64,000 bases of DNA from CAVQCJ01 sp963849365 (GCA_963849365.1 CAWKHA010000001.1:682001-746000); one strand, 5' to 3'; shown: positions 1 through 8,350, counted from the stretch's first letter. Notes: generated by a model from the letters alone, not told the origin. Translations and numbers: made by a program.

Positions 1-79
1 CCTCGAAGAACGCGCGCCGGGCGGCGATCTTCGCCGCGGCCGAGCCCACTCCACCGGCACCGACCATGAGGATCCGCAT
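1..79 (-). CDS. Saccharopine dehydrogenase-family protein, N-terminus only
   Basis: The gene runs off the left edge, and only its first 26 codons are visible, starting at ATG 79-77. They encode a glycine-rich Rossmann fingerprint (MRILMVGAGGVGSAAAK) typical of the NAD(P)-binding N-terminus of saccharopine dehydrogenase and carboxynorspermidine synthase-like proteins. It is divergent from the ureohydrolase gene, with about 110 bp between the two starts. Nearby polyamine and lysine-type catabolic genes would suit a role in amine or lysine metabolism, but the fold is shared by many oxidoreductases and the substrate cannot be read here. Confidence 0.6.
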   Translation of the reverse strand, partial: MRILMVGAGGVGSAAAKIAARRAFFE

Positions 80-142
80 GACTGTCTCCAGCTGCTCACG
101 GGCCACGCCTCTTGCGTCGGCCCGGGTTGAGGGGAAAGGTAG

Positions 143-161
143 TGCATAAGCGGATTATGTA
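143..161. promoter_or_regulatory. Palindrome, candidate MarR operator
   Basis: TGCATAA-GCGGA-TTATGTA is an inverted repeat with 6 of 7 arm bases matching. It is strikingly AT-rich for this genome. It lies in the divergent promoter region, 31 bp upstream of the ureohydrolase start, whose operon includes a MarR-family gene. MarR dimers normally bind such short palindromes. Binding is inferred. Confidence 0.5.
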
Positions 162-192
162 TAGCGAGCCGAAAGGCCGGTCTGGAGCAGCC

Positions 193-1107
193 ATGGGAGC
201 GACAGCGAGCGGACGTGCCTGGGCGTGCCTGGGCGTGCCGATCGACTCGGTGGGGGCCCCGTCCGGTGGGCCGGCGTTCGGGACCGAGCGGTCGCCGGCC
301 GCCCTCCGCCGGCGGGAGCTGCCACGTCGGGTCGGCGCGGTGGACCGAGGGGATCTCGACGTCCGGGTCACCGGCCCCGACCGGGACCCGCGGTCGGGCA
401 TCGTCGGGTATGCCTCCGTCCGGGACATGGTCGTCCGGCTGCGTCCGGCGGTGGCCGACCTCGTCCGCGACGGCCGGCGGCCGCTGCTGCTCGGCGGCTG
501 CTGCGCGCTGGTGATGGGCGCGGTCGCCGGCGCGCGCGACGCCGCCGGCCGGATCGGCATCGTCAACGTGGACGGCCACATCGACGCGTACGACGGCCTG
601 ACCTCGCCGACCGGGGAGGCCGCCGACATCCCGGTAGCGGCGCTGCTCGGGCACGCCGGGGACGACCTGCTCACGGCGATGGGCCCGTCGCCCGTGGTCC
701 ACCCCGGGGACGCGCTGGTCCTCGGCTCCCGTGACACCGACGAGGCCGCCGACCTCGGCGACCTGCCCGAACGGCTGGGGATCGTGGTCCGCGACGCGAC
801 CGCCGTCTCGGCCGACCCGGCGGCGGCCGGACGCGCCGCTGTCGACCACTTCGCGGCGGCCGGCATCGGCTACTGGATCCACCTGGACGTCGACGTCCTC
901 GGCGCGGACGTCTTCCCGGCGACCGACTACCTGATGCCGGGCGGGCTCGACCTGGCCCAGCTCGCGCAAGTGCTCGCTCCGCTCGGCGCCGACCCGAACG
1001 CGCTCGGCTTCTCGATCGGCTGCTACAACCCGTCCAAGGACGCCGACGGCCGGTACGGCGACGCGCTCGTCGACCTGCTGGCCGGCGCGCTGGCACCGGG
1101 CCGGTGA
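193..1107 (+). CDS. Arginase/agmatinase-family ureohydrolase with Cys at a metal-ligand site
   Basis: The protein has 304 residues and a ureohydrolase fold. Conserved Asp/His metal ligands are visible: DGHID (D127, H129, D131) and the late LDVDV (D232, D234), followed by MPGG. The usual GGDH motif that supplies the first ligand His reads GGCC here (C103, C104). Classical ureohydrolases hydrolyse guanidino compounds to urea plus an amine using two Mn ions; members with Cys at this site are known as a divergent branch and the substrate is unclear. The start at 193 has GGAG five bases upstream; in-frame starts at 112 and 157 exist but lack a convincing ribosome site. The stop overlaps the MarR gene (GTGA), so the two are cotranscribed. 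Confidence 0.8.
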   Translation: MGATASGRAWACLGVPIDSVGAPSGGPAFGTERSPAALRRRELPRRVGAVDRGDLDVRVTGPDRDPRSGIVGYASVRDMVVRLRPAVADLVRDGRRPLLLGGCCALVMGAVAGARDAAGRIGIVNVDGHIDAYDGLTSPTGEAADIPVAALLGHAGDDLLTAMGPSPVVHPGDALVLGSRDTDEAADLGDLPERLGIVVRDATAVSADPAAAGRAAVDHFAAAGIGYWIHLDVDVLGADVFPATDYLMPGGLDLAQLAQVLAPLGADPNALGFSIGCYNPSKDADGRYGDALVDLLAGALAPGR

Positions 1108-1784
1108 CGACCAGGGCGGCCAAGCCGGTCGGAAATGGCGAGCGCGCGTTCGCGGCCAACGTCCTGGGCACCCTGGCCCTGACGATCGGCGACCGCACGG
1201 CGGCGTCGACGCGCCGGGTGGCGCGCCACGGCGCCCACACGCCGGCCGCACTGGTCACGTTGCTGTGGTACCCGGACCGGCCCATCGCCTTCCTCGCCGC
1301 CCGGCTGCGCATCTCGCACCCGGGAGCCGTACAGCTGTCGGAGCGACTCGCCGCGGACGGGCTGGTCCGGCGGGTCCCGGGCGCCGACGGGCGCACCCGG
1401 CTGCTGTCCCTGACCGCGGCCGGAGAACGCGCCGCCCGGTCGGTGCTCGCCGAGCGCGCCGCGGTACTGGACCGGGCAGTGGCCGCCCTGGACGAGGCGA
1501 CGCTGGCCGCCGTCACCGACGGAGTCTGCACGATGCTCGTGGCGCTGACCGACGACCTGCGTACGTCCGAGCACATGTGCCGCATGTGCGACGAGCACAG
1601 CTGCCCGGACGAGCGGTGCCCGGTCGAGCGGGCCGAGCCGGCTCCCCCGCACCGACGCGGGGAGGGCTACGGGATCCCGACGCGCAGACCGCGCGATCGG
1701 ACGAACAGCACTTCGCCGGACGCCGACGACCTGCGCGAGGCCGAGGCAGCGGCCCGCGAGGAGCGGCACGAGCACGACGAGTGA
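1104..1784 (+). CDS. MarR-family regulator with Cys-rich C-terminal motif
   Basis: This 226-residue protein has a MarR winged helix (about 45-115): the helix-turn-helix includes LAARLRISHPGAVQLSERL and the wing carries the DGRTRLLSLTAAG pattern. After the dimer helices there is a cysteine cluster, C159-x2-C162-x4-C167-x4-C172, then an unstructured acidic tail. A comparable CxxC...CPVE tail is found in a subset of MarR proteins and may bind metal or sense redox state; that is inference. GTG at 1104 overlaps the ureohydrolase stop, so it probably controls its own operon through the palindrome at 143-161. Confidence 0.85.
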   Translation: MTTRAAKPVGNGERAFAANVLGTLALTIGDRTAASTRRVARHGAHTPAALVTLLWYPDRPIAFLAARLRISHPGAVQLSERLAADGLVRRVPGADGRTRLLSLTAAGERAARSVLAERAAVLDRAVAALDEATLAAVTDGVCTMLVALTDDLRTSEHMCRMCDEHSCPDERCPVERAEPAPPHRRGEGYGIPTRRPRDRTNSTSPDADDLREAEAAAREERHEHDE

Positions 1785-1800
1785 GCCGGCTCCCGCCGGC
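1785..1800. terminator. Hairpin between convergent genes
   Basis: GCCGGC-TCCC-GCCGGC forms a six-base-pair stem with a four-base loop in the 21-bp gap between the convergent MarR and agmatinase genes. It is symmetric and could end transcription from both sides. There is no T tract, as is common in actinobacteria. Confidence 0.5.
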
Positions 1801-1805
1801 CGGGA

Positions 1806-2840
1806 TCAGGAGGGCTGCTCGCCAGGGACGCGCTGCGCGAGCAGCGGCCGGGTCGGGTCCCAGCTGGTGCCGTCGCGGGCGTCCTGGCGGCGCCGGGCGA
1901 TTGCCGACAGAGCCTCGAGCACCACGCGGTTGCCCAGTGCGGCGGTGATGTCCGAATGGTCGTACGGCGGGGACACCTCGACGACGTCCATCCCCACCAC
2001 CGGAAGCTCCAGCGCGATGCGGCGCACGGCGTCGAGCAGCTGCCGCGCGGACAGACCGCCCGGCTCCGGCGTCCCCGTCCCGGGCGCGTGCCCGGGGTCG
2101 CACACGTCGATGTCGACGGACAGGAACACCCCGTCGCACCCGTCGGTCGCGATCGCGAACGCTTCGGTCAGGCACGCGTCCAGCCCCCGGTGCACGATCT
2201 CGGTCATCTCGAACGAACGCATGCCCTGCACGGCCATCCAGTCCAGCACGTCCGGCGGCGGCCAGTAGCCACGCAGGCCGACCTGGAGGAACCGGTCGCC
2301 GCGCACCGCGCCGGACTCGATCAGCAGCCGCATCGGCTGGCCGTGCCCGATCAGCGAGCCGAACTCGATCTTCCCGGTGTCGGCATGCGCGTCGAAGTGG
2401 ATGAGGCTGACCCGGCCCCAGCCCAGCGCGCGCGCGACGCCGGTCGCGTTCGGCCACGTGACGGTGTGGTCGCCACCGAGGACCACCGGGATCGCGCCGG
2501 CCCTGGCAACCTTCTCGACCTCGACCTCGAGCGCGGCGCAGGCGGTCGCGGCGTCGCCGGAGAACATCTCCACGTCGCCGGCGTCCAGGACGCTCAGGTC
2601 CTGCAGCCCGTCGGTGCGCAGCGCCAGGCTCGGCCGCGATCCGTCGTGCCCGAGGTAGTCGGTCATCCGGATCGCCTGCGGACCGAACCTCGCTCCGGAG
2701 CGGTAGGACGTTCCGCCGTCGAAAGGCGCGCCGACCACGACGACGTCGGCGCCGGCGAAGGTGTCCGGCTCCCCCAGGTCGCAGCGGTCGACACCGAGGA
2801 ACGTGATGTCCGGCCCGTACTGGCCTCCGTAGCGCGCCAC
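1806..2840 (-). CDS. speB: Agmatinase / guanidino-acid ureohydrolase
   Basis: A 344-residue ureohydrolase with all the classical binuclear Mn motifs: GGDHT (H125), HFDAHADT (D150, H152, D154) and SVDIDVCDP (D243, D245), plus the agmatinase-type N-terminal segment VVGAPFDGGTSYRSGARFGP. It should release urea from agmatine to give putrescine, or from a related guanidino acid such as guanidinobutyrate. The putrescine import and oxidation genes that follow support a polyamine role. Its GTG start sits seven bases after a TAGGCT -10 element, so the mRNA is probably leaderless. It is convergent with the MarR gene. Confidence 0.88.
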   Translation of the reverse strand: MARYGGQYGPDITFLGVDRCDLGEPDTFAGADVVVVGAPFDGGTSYRSGARFGPQAIRMTDYLGHDGSRPSLALRTDGLQDLSVLDAGDVEMFSGDAATACAALEVEVEKVARAGAIPVVLGGDHTVTWPNATGVARALGWGRVSLIHFDAHADTGKIEFGSLIGHGQPMRLLIESGAVRGDRFLQVGLRGYWPPPDVLDWMAVQGMRSFEMTEIVHRGLDACLTEAFAIATDGCDGVFLSVDIDVCDPGHAPGTGTPEPGGLSARQLLDAVRRIALELPVVGMDVVEVSPPYDHSDITAALGNRVVLEALSAIARRRQDARDGTSWDPTRPLLAQRVPGEQPS

Positions 2841-2847
2841 GGCGGGC

Positions 2848-2853
2848 AGCCTA
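2848..2853 (-). promoter_or_regulatory. Leaderless -10 element of agmatinase gene
   Basis: TAGGCT fits the actinobacterial -10 consensus TANNNT and is followed by seven bases and then the GTG start codon. This is the usual geometry of leaderless transcripts. No good -35 is visible. Confidence 0.5.
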
Positions 2854-2864
2854 GTCTTCGGCCG

Positions 2865-2941
2865 TCAGGCCTGGTTGCGTCGGTCGTGGCCCACCAGCGC
2901 CGCGACCGCGTCGAGCACCAGCTCGATCCCCCGCGCCGAGC
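2865..2941 (-). other. Orphan reading-frame tail downstream of the DUF222 gene
   Basis: Between the DUF222 stop and the agmatinase promoter a different frame stays open and encodes about 25 residues (SARGIELVLDAVAALV... ending NQA) before a TGA. It reads like the amphipathic C-terminal helix of a real protein and has no start of its own. It may be the residue of a gene cut by insertion of the DUF222-HNH element, or chance coding in GC-rich DNA. I cannot name the parent family. Confidence 0.25.
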
Positions 2942-4228
2942 TCACCAGGGTGGTTCGGGTGGTGGTGTGGGCGGCGGGTGCCATTCGACTCGCCCGTCGG
3001 GGTCGAGGGTGATGGTCCAGCCGTCGTGGTGGGCGATGTCGTGGTGCGCGTCGCACACCAGGGTCAGGTCGTTCAGGTCGGTCAGCCCGCCGTGTTCCCA
3101 CCCGATTAGGTGATGGGCCTCGCACCACTCGGGGGGCCGGTCACACCCTGGGAAGGTGCAACCCCGGTCGCGCAGCGCCAGGGCCCGGCGCTGCACGGGA
3201 CTGGCGGTGCGTCGGGCCCGGCCCCAGTCCAAGATCTCGCTGGGGCCGCCGAGCACAGCGGGGACGATGGCGGCGTCGCAGGCGATCCGCCGGGCCGCGC
3301 CCGCGGAGAGGGGTTCGCGCACGGTGGCGCCGGCGATCTGCGCGCAGCCCGCGCTGTCGATGCTGGCGCGGAGCTGGTCCAGGGTCATGGTGACCACGAC
3401 CTGGGGGCGAACCCCGCCGGTGACGGGGAGTTGGCCGCCGGTCAGGGCGCGGCGGGCCAGCTCGACCAGCGCGTCGGCGCGGCGCCGCCCCGGGCTGCGG
3501 GGGTCCGCGCCGGCGCCTTGGGCCGGGCTGGGTGCCGCGAGCGGGTCGAGTGCGGCGGCCAGGGTCGCGGCGGCCGCGGTGTCGAAGACTCCGCGTAGGT
3601 GGTGCATCCCGTCGCTGCCACGCCAGAAGGTCAGCCCCCGGCCGGCCCTGGCGGCGCGTTCCTGCGCGGCCAGGTCCCCCGAGCCGGTCGGGTCCACCCG
3701 CGCGGCCTGCGCGACGGCTTGCCTACGCAACCGGCCGGGGTCCAACCGGGCCGCGTCGGCCAACAACCGGGACTCGACGCCGGCGCGATCGACGTGCCCG
3801 ACCGCGTCGGACAGCCCGTCCAACATGCCGGCGATCACCGCGGCCTGCTCGGGGTTGATCGCACCGGCGGCCAACGCAGCCCGGGTCGCATCATGCCCGA
3901 CCAGCGACCCGGCCAACGCCACCTGCCGGGCCGCCGCCCCCGCGCTCATCCCATCCGCCCGCAACCACGCCGCCGTTGATGTCGCCCCCGTCACCCGCCG
4001 CGCCGCCGACCGCGCCTCCACTTGCGCGACCACCGCCAGCTTGACCGCCGCGATCCGCGACTCGACCCCACCCAGCCGACGCACCGCATCCACCAGACCC
4101 GCATCGTCCGCACCGTGGTCGTTCAGGTTCGCGGCGCGGTCCAGCCAACGTTCCCCTTCAACCAGCCACGCATCGATCGAGTCACCGCCTGAAGGCAACG
4201 ACTCGACCTGCAACGCGGTGACCGACAT
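2942..4228 (-). CDS. DUF222 / HNH endonuclease-like protein (13E12 type)
   Basis: The 428-residue protein has a long alpha-helical, Ala/Arg-rich DUF222 region (about 20-340). It ends with an HNH nuclease module: CTFPGCDRPPEWCEAHHL, then GGLTDLNDLTLVCDAHHDIAHH. The Cys pairs and His residues match the zinc-stabilised HNH signature. Such 13E12-repeat proteins occur in many copies in actinobacterial genomes and are suspected selfish elements; the biological role is not established. The ATG start follows a TAGGTT -10 element by six bases, which suggests a leaderless mRNA. The orphan frame just downstream may mark an insertion scar. Confidence 0.85.
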   Translation of the reverse strand: MSVTALQVESLPSGGDSIDAWLVEGERWLDRAANLNDHGADDAGLVDAVRRLGGVESRIAAVKLAVVAQVEARSAARRVTGATSTAAWLRADGMSAGAAARQVALAGSLVGHDATRAALAAGAINPEQAAVIAGMLDGLSDAVGHVDRAGVESRLLADAARLDPGRLRRQAVAQAARVDPTGSGDLAAQERAARAGRGLTFWRGSDGMHHLRGVFDTAAAATLAAALDPLAAPSPAQGAGADPRSPGRRRADALVELARRALTGGQLPVTGGVRPQVVVTMTLDQLRASIDSAGCAQIAGATVREPLSAGAARRIACDAAIVPAVLGGPSEILDWGRARRTASPVQRRALALRDRGCTFPGCDRPPEWCEAHHLIGWEHGGLTDLNDLTLVCDAHHDIAHHDGWTITLDPDGRVEWHPPPTPPPEPPW

Positions 4229-4234
4229 GCCTCG

Positions 4235-4240
4235 AACCTA
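4235..4240 (-). promoter_or_regulatory. Leaderless -10 element of the DUF222 gene
   Basis: TAGGTT lies six bases before the ATG at 4228, the spacing expected when transcription starts at or next to the start codon. No clear -35 is visible. Confidence 0.45.
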
Positions 4241-4281
4241 TGTCATCCCACCGACGGGAAACCCGTTGTCCACAACCGTTT

Positions 4282-4318
4282 CCGTGTCCGGTACGCGCAT
4301 GTCGTGTACCAGACACGG
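4282..4318 (-). terminator. Large hairpin downstream of mmsA
   Basis: Arms CCGTGTCCGGTAC and GTACCAGACACGG pair at 12 of 13 positions around an 11-base loop, about 40 bases after the mmsA stop on the same strand. It may end mmsA transcription. Because it lies upstream of the DUF222 promoter it could also be an operator: the ten-mer TACCAGACAC recurs in the iclR/hutH promoter region. Confidence 0.5.
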
Positions 4319-4356
4319 TTCGCCGTCACACGGCGCTGTCGACTCCGACTGCGATG

Positions 4357-5871
4357 TCAGACGTTCTGCGGGAAGCCCAGGTTGATGCCGCCGTGGCTGG
4401 GGTCCAGCCAACGCGAGGTGACGACCTTGCCGCGGGTGAAGTAGTGCACTCCCTCGGTGCCGTGCGCATGCGTGTCACCGAACAGCGAGCTCTTCCAGCC
4501 GCCGAACGAGTAGTACGCCATCGGCACCGGGATCGGCACGTTGATGCCGACCATCCCGACCTCGACCTCGTTCTGGTAGCGGCGTGCCGCCCCACCGTCG
4601 TTGGTGAAGATTGCGGTGCCGTTGCCGTACGGGTGGTCGTTGACCAGGCGCAGCGCCTCGTCGTACGACTCGACCCGGACCACCGAGAGCACCGGCCCGA
4701 AGATCTCGTCGGAGTAGATGCTCATGTCCGTCGAGACGTGGTCGAACAGTGTCGGGCCGAGCCAGTAGCCCCCGGCCGCACCGTCGGGCTGCACCTCGCG
4801 CCCGTCCACGACGAGCGTCGCCCCGGCGTCGACACCGGCCTGGACATAGCCGACGACCTTGTCCCGGTGCACGGCCGTCACCAGCGGGCCCATGTCCGCA
4901 CCCCGCCGGCCGTCGCCCGTGCGCAGGGTGCCGATCCGCTCGGCGATCTTGGCCACGAGCTCGTCGGCGACGGGCTCCACCACGACCAGCGCCGAGATCG
5001 CCATGCACCGCTCCCCCGCGGAGCCGAACCCGGCGTTGACCGCGGCGTCCGCGGCGAGATCGAGGTCGGCGTCCGGCAGCACCACCATGTGGTTCTTCGC
5101 CCCGCCGAGCGCCTGGACCCGCTTGCCGGCCGCGGTCCCGGTCTCGTACACGTAGCGGGCGATGGGCGTGGACCCGACGAACGAGACGCTCTTGACGTCC
5201 GGGTGCGTGAGCAGCCGGTCGACGGCCTCCTTGTCGCCGTGCACGACGTTGAACACGCCCTCGGGCAGCCCGGCCTCGGCCCAGAGCTCGGCGACGAAGC
5301 TGACGGCGCTCGGGTCCTTCTCGCTCGGCTTGACAACGACGGTGTTGCCGCAGGCGATGGCGATCGGGAAGAACCACATCGGGACCATCGCGGGGAAGTT
5401 GAACGGCGAGATGATGCCGACCACGCCGAGCGGCTGCCGGATCGAGTACACATCGACCTTGGTGGAGACGCTCTCGGAGAAGCCGCCCTTGAGCAGGTGC
5501 GGGATGCCGCAGGCGAACTCGACGACCTCCAGGCCGCGCGTCACCTCGCCCAGCGCGTCGGACAGGACCTTGCCGTGCTCGGCGGTGATCAGCGCCGCCA
5601 GCTCCTCCTTGCGCTCGTTCAGCAGCTCGCGGAAGGCGAAGAGCACCTGGCTGCGTCGGGAGAGCGACGAGTTGCGCCAGTCGGCGAAGGCCTCCTTGGC
5701 CGCCGCCACGGCCTCGTCCATGACCGCGGCCGTGGCGAAGTCCACCAGCCCGCTGCGCTCACCCGTCGCCGGGTCGAACACCTCGCCCTGACGCTCGGCC
5801 ACGCCGCCGTACGGCTTCCCGCCGATCCAGTGCGTGATGTGCTTGGTTCCGGCTGCGGTGGTCTCGCCCAT
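4357..5871 (-). CDS. mmsA: CoA-acylating methylmalonate/malonate-semialdehyde dehydrogenase
   Basis: The 504-residue aldehyde dehydrogenase shows the features of the MmsA/IolA branch: PFNFPAMVPMWFFPIAIACG, the active-site segment GSAGERCMAIS with the catalytic Cys, and ENDs typical of the family (VPIPVPMAYYSFGGWK). These enzymes turn malonate or methylmalonate semialdehyde plus CoA and NAD into acetyl-CoA or propionyl-CoA plus CO2. In this context it would finish beta-alanine breakdown from spermidine-derived 1,3-diaminopropane. The ATG start has an AAGGA ribosome site. It lies 174 bp downstream of the pot operon and may have its own promoter. Confidence 0.93.
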   Translation of the reverse strand: MGETTAAGTKHITHWIGGKPYGGVAERQGEVFDPATGERSGLVDFATAAVMDEAVAAAKEAFADWRNSSLSRRSQVLFAFRELLNERKEELAALITAEHGKVLSDALGEVTRGLEVVEFACGIPHLLKGGFSESVSTKVDVYSIRQPLGVVGIISPFNFPAMVPMWFFPIAIACGNTVVVKPSEKDPSAVSFVAELWAEAGLPEGVFNVVHGDKEAVDRLLTHPDVKSVSFVGSTPIARYVYETGTAAGKRVQALGGAKNHMVVLPDADLDLAADAAVNAGFGSAGERCMAISALVVVEPVADELVAKIAERIGTLRTGDGRRGADMGPLVTAVHRDKVVGYVQAGVDAGATLVVDGREVQPDGAAGGYWLGPTLFDHVSTDMSIYSDEIFGPVLSVVRVESYDEALRLVNDHPYGNGTAIFTNDGGAARRYQNEVEVGMVGINVPIPVPMAYYSFGGWKSSLFGDTHAHGTEGVHYFTRGKVVTSRWLDPSHGGINLGFPQNV

Positions 5872-6029
5872 GGTCGGTCCTTCGTCGTCGCGGATGCCCG
5901 GTCCAGCTCGGAGGGCTGGGGCCCATTCTGGCCACCCGACCCGGCGGCATCCAGCGGCACTGTGCTGTCCCTGCTCCGGTTGCCCTTACAGTCTGTCGCC
6001 CTGGCCTCACCCTCACCCCAAACGCCCAG

Positions 6030-6044
6030 CCTGCGACCGGCAGG
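6030..6044 (-). terminator. Short hairpin at the end of the pot operon
   Basis: On the minus strand CCTGC-CGGTC-GCAGG forms a five-base-pair stem immediately after the stop of the FAD oxidoreductase gene, followed by a T-containing stretch. It is a weak candidate terminator for the operon. The rest of the 174-bp gap (5872-6045) shows no gene. Confidence 0.35.
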
Positions 6045-6045
6045 A

Positions 6046-7467
6046 TCAGGAGTCGAATCCGAGCCCGACCCGGTCGAGGGCCTTGAGCCACAGGTTGCGG
6101 CGGCCCGAGCTGCGGTCGGCCCGGTCCAGCGAACGGCGGGTGAGCTCGATGCCCACCCAGCGCAGCGGCTCCGGCGGGAAGGGGATCGGCTTGGAGCGGA
6201 CGTACTGCAGGGACGTCAGCTCGTTGCGGCGCCCGGCCAGCAGGTCCAGCAGGACGCGGGCGCCGAACCTGGTCGCGCCAACGCCGAGCCCGGTGTACCC
6301 GGTGACGTACCCGACGCGGCCCTCGTACCCGGTGCCCCAGAACGCGCAGAACCGGCTGCAGGTGTCGATGACCCCACCCCAGGCGTGGCTGAACCGGAGC
6401 CCCGCCAGCATCGGGAACGTCTCCGCGAACTGCTCGGCCAGCAGGGCGAACGTCTCCGGCCGCTGGTCCAGCTCGGGGCGCAGACCGTTTCCGTAGTGGT
6501 AGACCGCGTCGTACCCGCCCCAGACGATCCGGTTGTCGGCCGTCAGCCGGTAGTAGTGGAACTGGTTGGCCGAGTCCCCGATCCCGACCCTGCTCTTCCA
6601 GCCGACCGCGTCCAGCTGCTCGGCGTCGAGCGGCTCGGTCGCCAGGACGTAGTCGTAGACCGGGGCGACGTACGGGCGGACCCGGCGCAGCAGCGACGGG
6701 AACGCGTTCGTCGCCAGCGCGACCCGAGCCGCCCGGACCGAGCCGTAGGGGGTCCGCACCCGCATCCCCGCACCGTCCCGCTCGAGCGCCAGGGCGGGCG
6801 TGCGCTCGTGGATGCGCACCCCCAGCGAGCGGCAGGCCCGGGCCAGCCCCCAGGCGAGCTTGGCGGGGTGGACCAGGGCGGACTGCGGCTCGAACAGGCC
6901 GCCCAGGTACGTCGGGGAGTGGACGTCGGCCTGGACCTCGTCCCGGTCCCGCCACTGCATGTGGACGCCGTACGGCTCGGCCAGCGCCGGCGCCGCGCGC
7001 AGCTCGTCGACCTGCCAGGGCGCCACCGCCACCGACAGCTCGCCGGTGCGCTCGAACTCGGCGTCGATCCCGTACCGCGTCAGCGTCGCCTCGATCCCGT
7101 CGAGGTTCTCGTGCCCGAGCCGGACCAGTGCGGACAGCTCCGGGGAGAACCGGGCCAGGCCGTTGAAGAACCCGTGCGTCAGGCTGGCGACGCAGAAGCC
7201 GCCGTTGCGGCCGGACGCCGCCCAGCCGACCTCCGCCGCCTCCACCAGGACGACGTCGCGCGCCGGGTCGTCCTCCTTGGCCAGCAGCGCGGTCCACAGC
7301 CCCGAGTACCCGCCGCCGACGACGACGAGGTCGGCCTGCTGGTCACCGACCAGCGCCGGCCCTGGCTCGGGCCGGGACGCGTCGGACAGCCAGAACGAGG
7401 TCGGCTCGGCATCGGCGAGCACCGCCAGCCGCCGGGCGTCGCCCAGCAGCTCGCTGCGGCGGTGCAC
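6046..7467 (-). CDS. FAD-dependent amine oxidoreductase (PuuB/DadA family)
   Basis: The 473-residue protein carries an FAD Rossmann motif, LVVVGGGYSGLWTA, near residue 50, then the ASGRNGGF segment typical of gamma-glutamylputrescine oxidase-like DAO enzymes, and a C-terminal flavin-binding stretch with TGYTGLGVG. It probably oxidises an amine or N-substituted amino acid taken up by the adjoining PotABCD system, releasing an aldehyde for the operon's dehydrogenase. No gamma-glutamylputrescine synthetase is visible in the window, so direct PuuB function is not assured. GTG at 7467 lies 10 bases after the potC stop. It is the last gene of the operon. Confidence 0.85.
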   Translation of the reverse strand: MHRRSELLGDARRLAVLADAEPTSFWLSDASRPEPGPALVGDQQADLVVVGGGYSGLWTALLAKEDDPARDVVLVEAAEVGWAASGRNGGFCVASLTHGFFNGLARFSPELSALVRLGHENLDGIEATLTRYGIDAEFERTGELSVAVAPWQVDELRAAPALAEPYGVHMQWRDRDEVQADVHSPTYLGGLFEPQSALVHPAKLAWGLARACRSLGVRIHERTPALALERDGAGMRVRTPYGSVRAARVALATNAFPSLLRRVRPYVAPVYDYVLATEPLDAEQLDAVGWKSRVGIGDSANQFHYYRLTADNRIVWGGYDAVYHYGNGLRPELDQRPETFALLAEQFAETFPMLAGLRFSHAWGGVIDTCSRFCAFWGTGYEGRVGYVTGYTGLGVGATRFGARVLLDLLAGRRNELTSLQYVRSKPIPFPPEPLRWVGIELTRRSLDRADRSSGRRNLWLKALDRVGLGFDS

Positions 7468-7477
7468 CTGCGGACGC

Positions 7478-8350
7478 CTACACCTTCGCGCGGCGCCGTC
7501 GCCACGCGATGAGCTGGCCGAGGCCGACGAGCAGGAACGACAGCACGAACATGACCGTTCCGACGACGTTCAGCTGCGGCGGGGTGCCCTTCTGGGCCGC
7601 GCCCCATACGAACAGCGGGAACGTCGTGGACGTCGAGGACGAGTTGAAGTTGGTGATGATGTAGTCGTCGAACGACAGGGAGAACGCGAGCAGCGCTCCG
7701 GCGGCGATGCCCGGGGCGACGAGCGGCAGCGTGATCCTGGTGAAGGTCTGCCGTTCAGTGGCGTACAGGTCCATCGCCGCCTGCTCCAGCCGCGGGTCCA
7801 GCCCGGCGATACGGGCCTTGACCGTGACGACGACGAAGCTCACGCAGAACATCACGTGCGCGATGAAGATGGTCAACGGGCCGAGCGGGATGATCGTCAG
7901 GTTGACGAACAGCGTCAGCAGCGACGAGCCCATCACCACCTCGGGCGTGGCCATCGGCATGAAGATCAGCAGGTTGGTCGCGGCCCGGCCGCCGAAGCGG
8001 TAGCGGGCCAGCGCGAACGCCACCATCGTGCCGAGGATGGTGGCCACGAGGGTCGCGACCAGACCGATCTTCAGGCTCAGCACCACCGAGTCGCACATCC
8101 CCGGCGGCGCGCACGGGTGCAGCCAGGCGTTCAGCGAGAACTGCACGAAGTCGTAGTTGTACTTGCCGGCCGGCTGGTTGAACGAGAAGACGATCACGAT
8201 GATGTTCGGCACGAGCATGTACACGAACACGAAGAACGCGACGATCTGGATGAGGTGCTCGCGCAGCCAGTCGAGCAGTCCCTTGCGTCGGCGGGGGGGC
8301 AACGGCGCCGGCAGCGCCCGGTCCCGCGTGGGCTTCGTGAGGGTGGCCAT
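7478..8350 (-). CDS. potC: Spermidine/putrescine ABC transporter permease PotC
   Basis: A 290-residue integral membrane protein with about six predicted helices, the first near residues 25-48 (IVAFFVFVYMLVPNIIVIVF). The permease EAA loop is visible as EQAAMDLYATERQTFTRITLP. FSLSFDDYIITNF is a PotC hallmark. It forms the membrane channel with PotB. The ATG at 8350 overlaps the potB stop in TGATG, which argues for translational coupling and rejects upstream in-frame starts. Confidence 0.92.
   Translation of the reverse strand: MATLTKPTRDRALPAPLPPRRRKGLLDWLREHLIQIVAFFVFVYMLVPNIIVIVFSFNQPAGKYNYDFVQFSLNAWLHPCAPPGMCDSVVLSLKIGLVATLVATILGTMVAFALARYRFGGRAATNLLIFMPMATPEVVMGSSLLTLFVNLTIIPLGPLTIFIAHVMFCVSFVVVTVKARIAGLDPRLEQAAMDLYATERQTFTRITLPLVAPGIAAGALLAFSLSFDDYIITNFNSSSTSTTFPLFVWGAAQKGTPPQLNVVGTVMFVLSFLLVGLGQLIAWRRRRAKV

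Noticed and set aside
112..192. TTG 112 or ATG 157 as the ureohydrolase start
   Set aside because: The added residues cover the palindrome and promoter region and lack ureohydrolase homology. ATG 193 has a proper GGAG site.
6041..6060. CAGGAGTCGAATCC resembling a tRNA T-loop
   Set aside because: It lies in the last codons of the FAD oxidoreductase gene, and no acceptor, D or anticodon stems surround it.
4240..7512. A 1090-codon plus-strand open frame antisense to mmsA and the FAD oxidoreductase
   Set aside because: The opposite strand encodes two clear enzyme families with full motifs. The antisense product has no recognisable domain.
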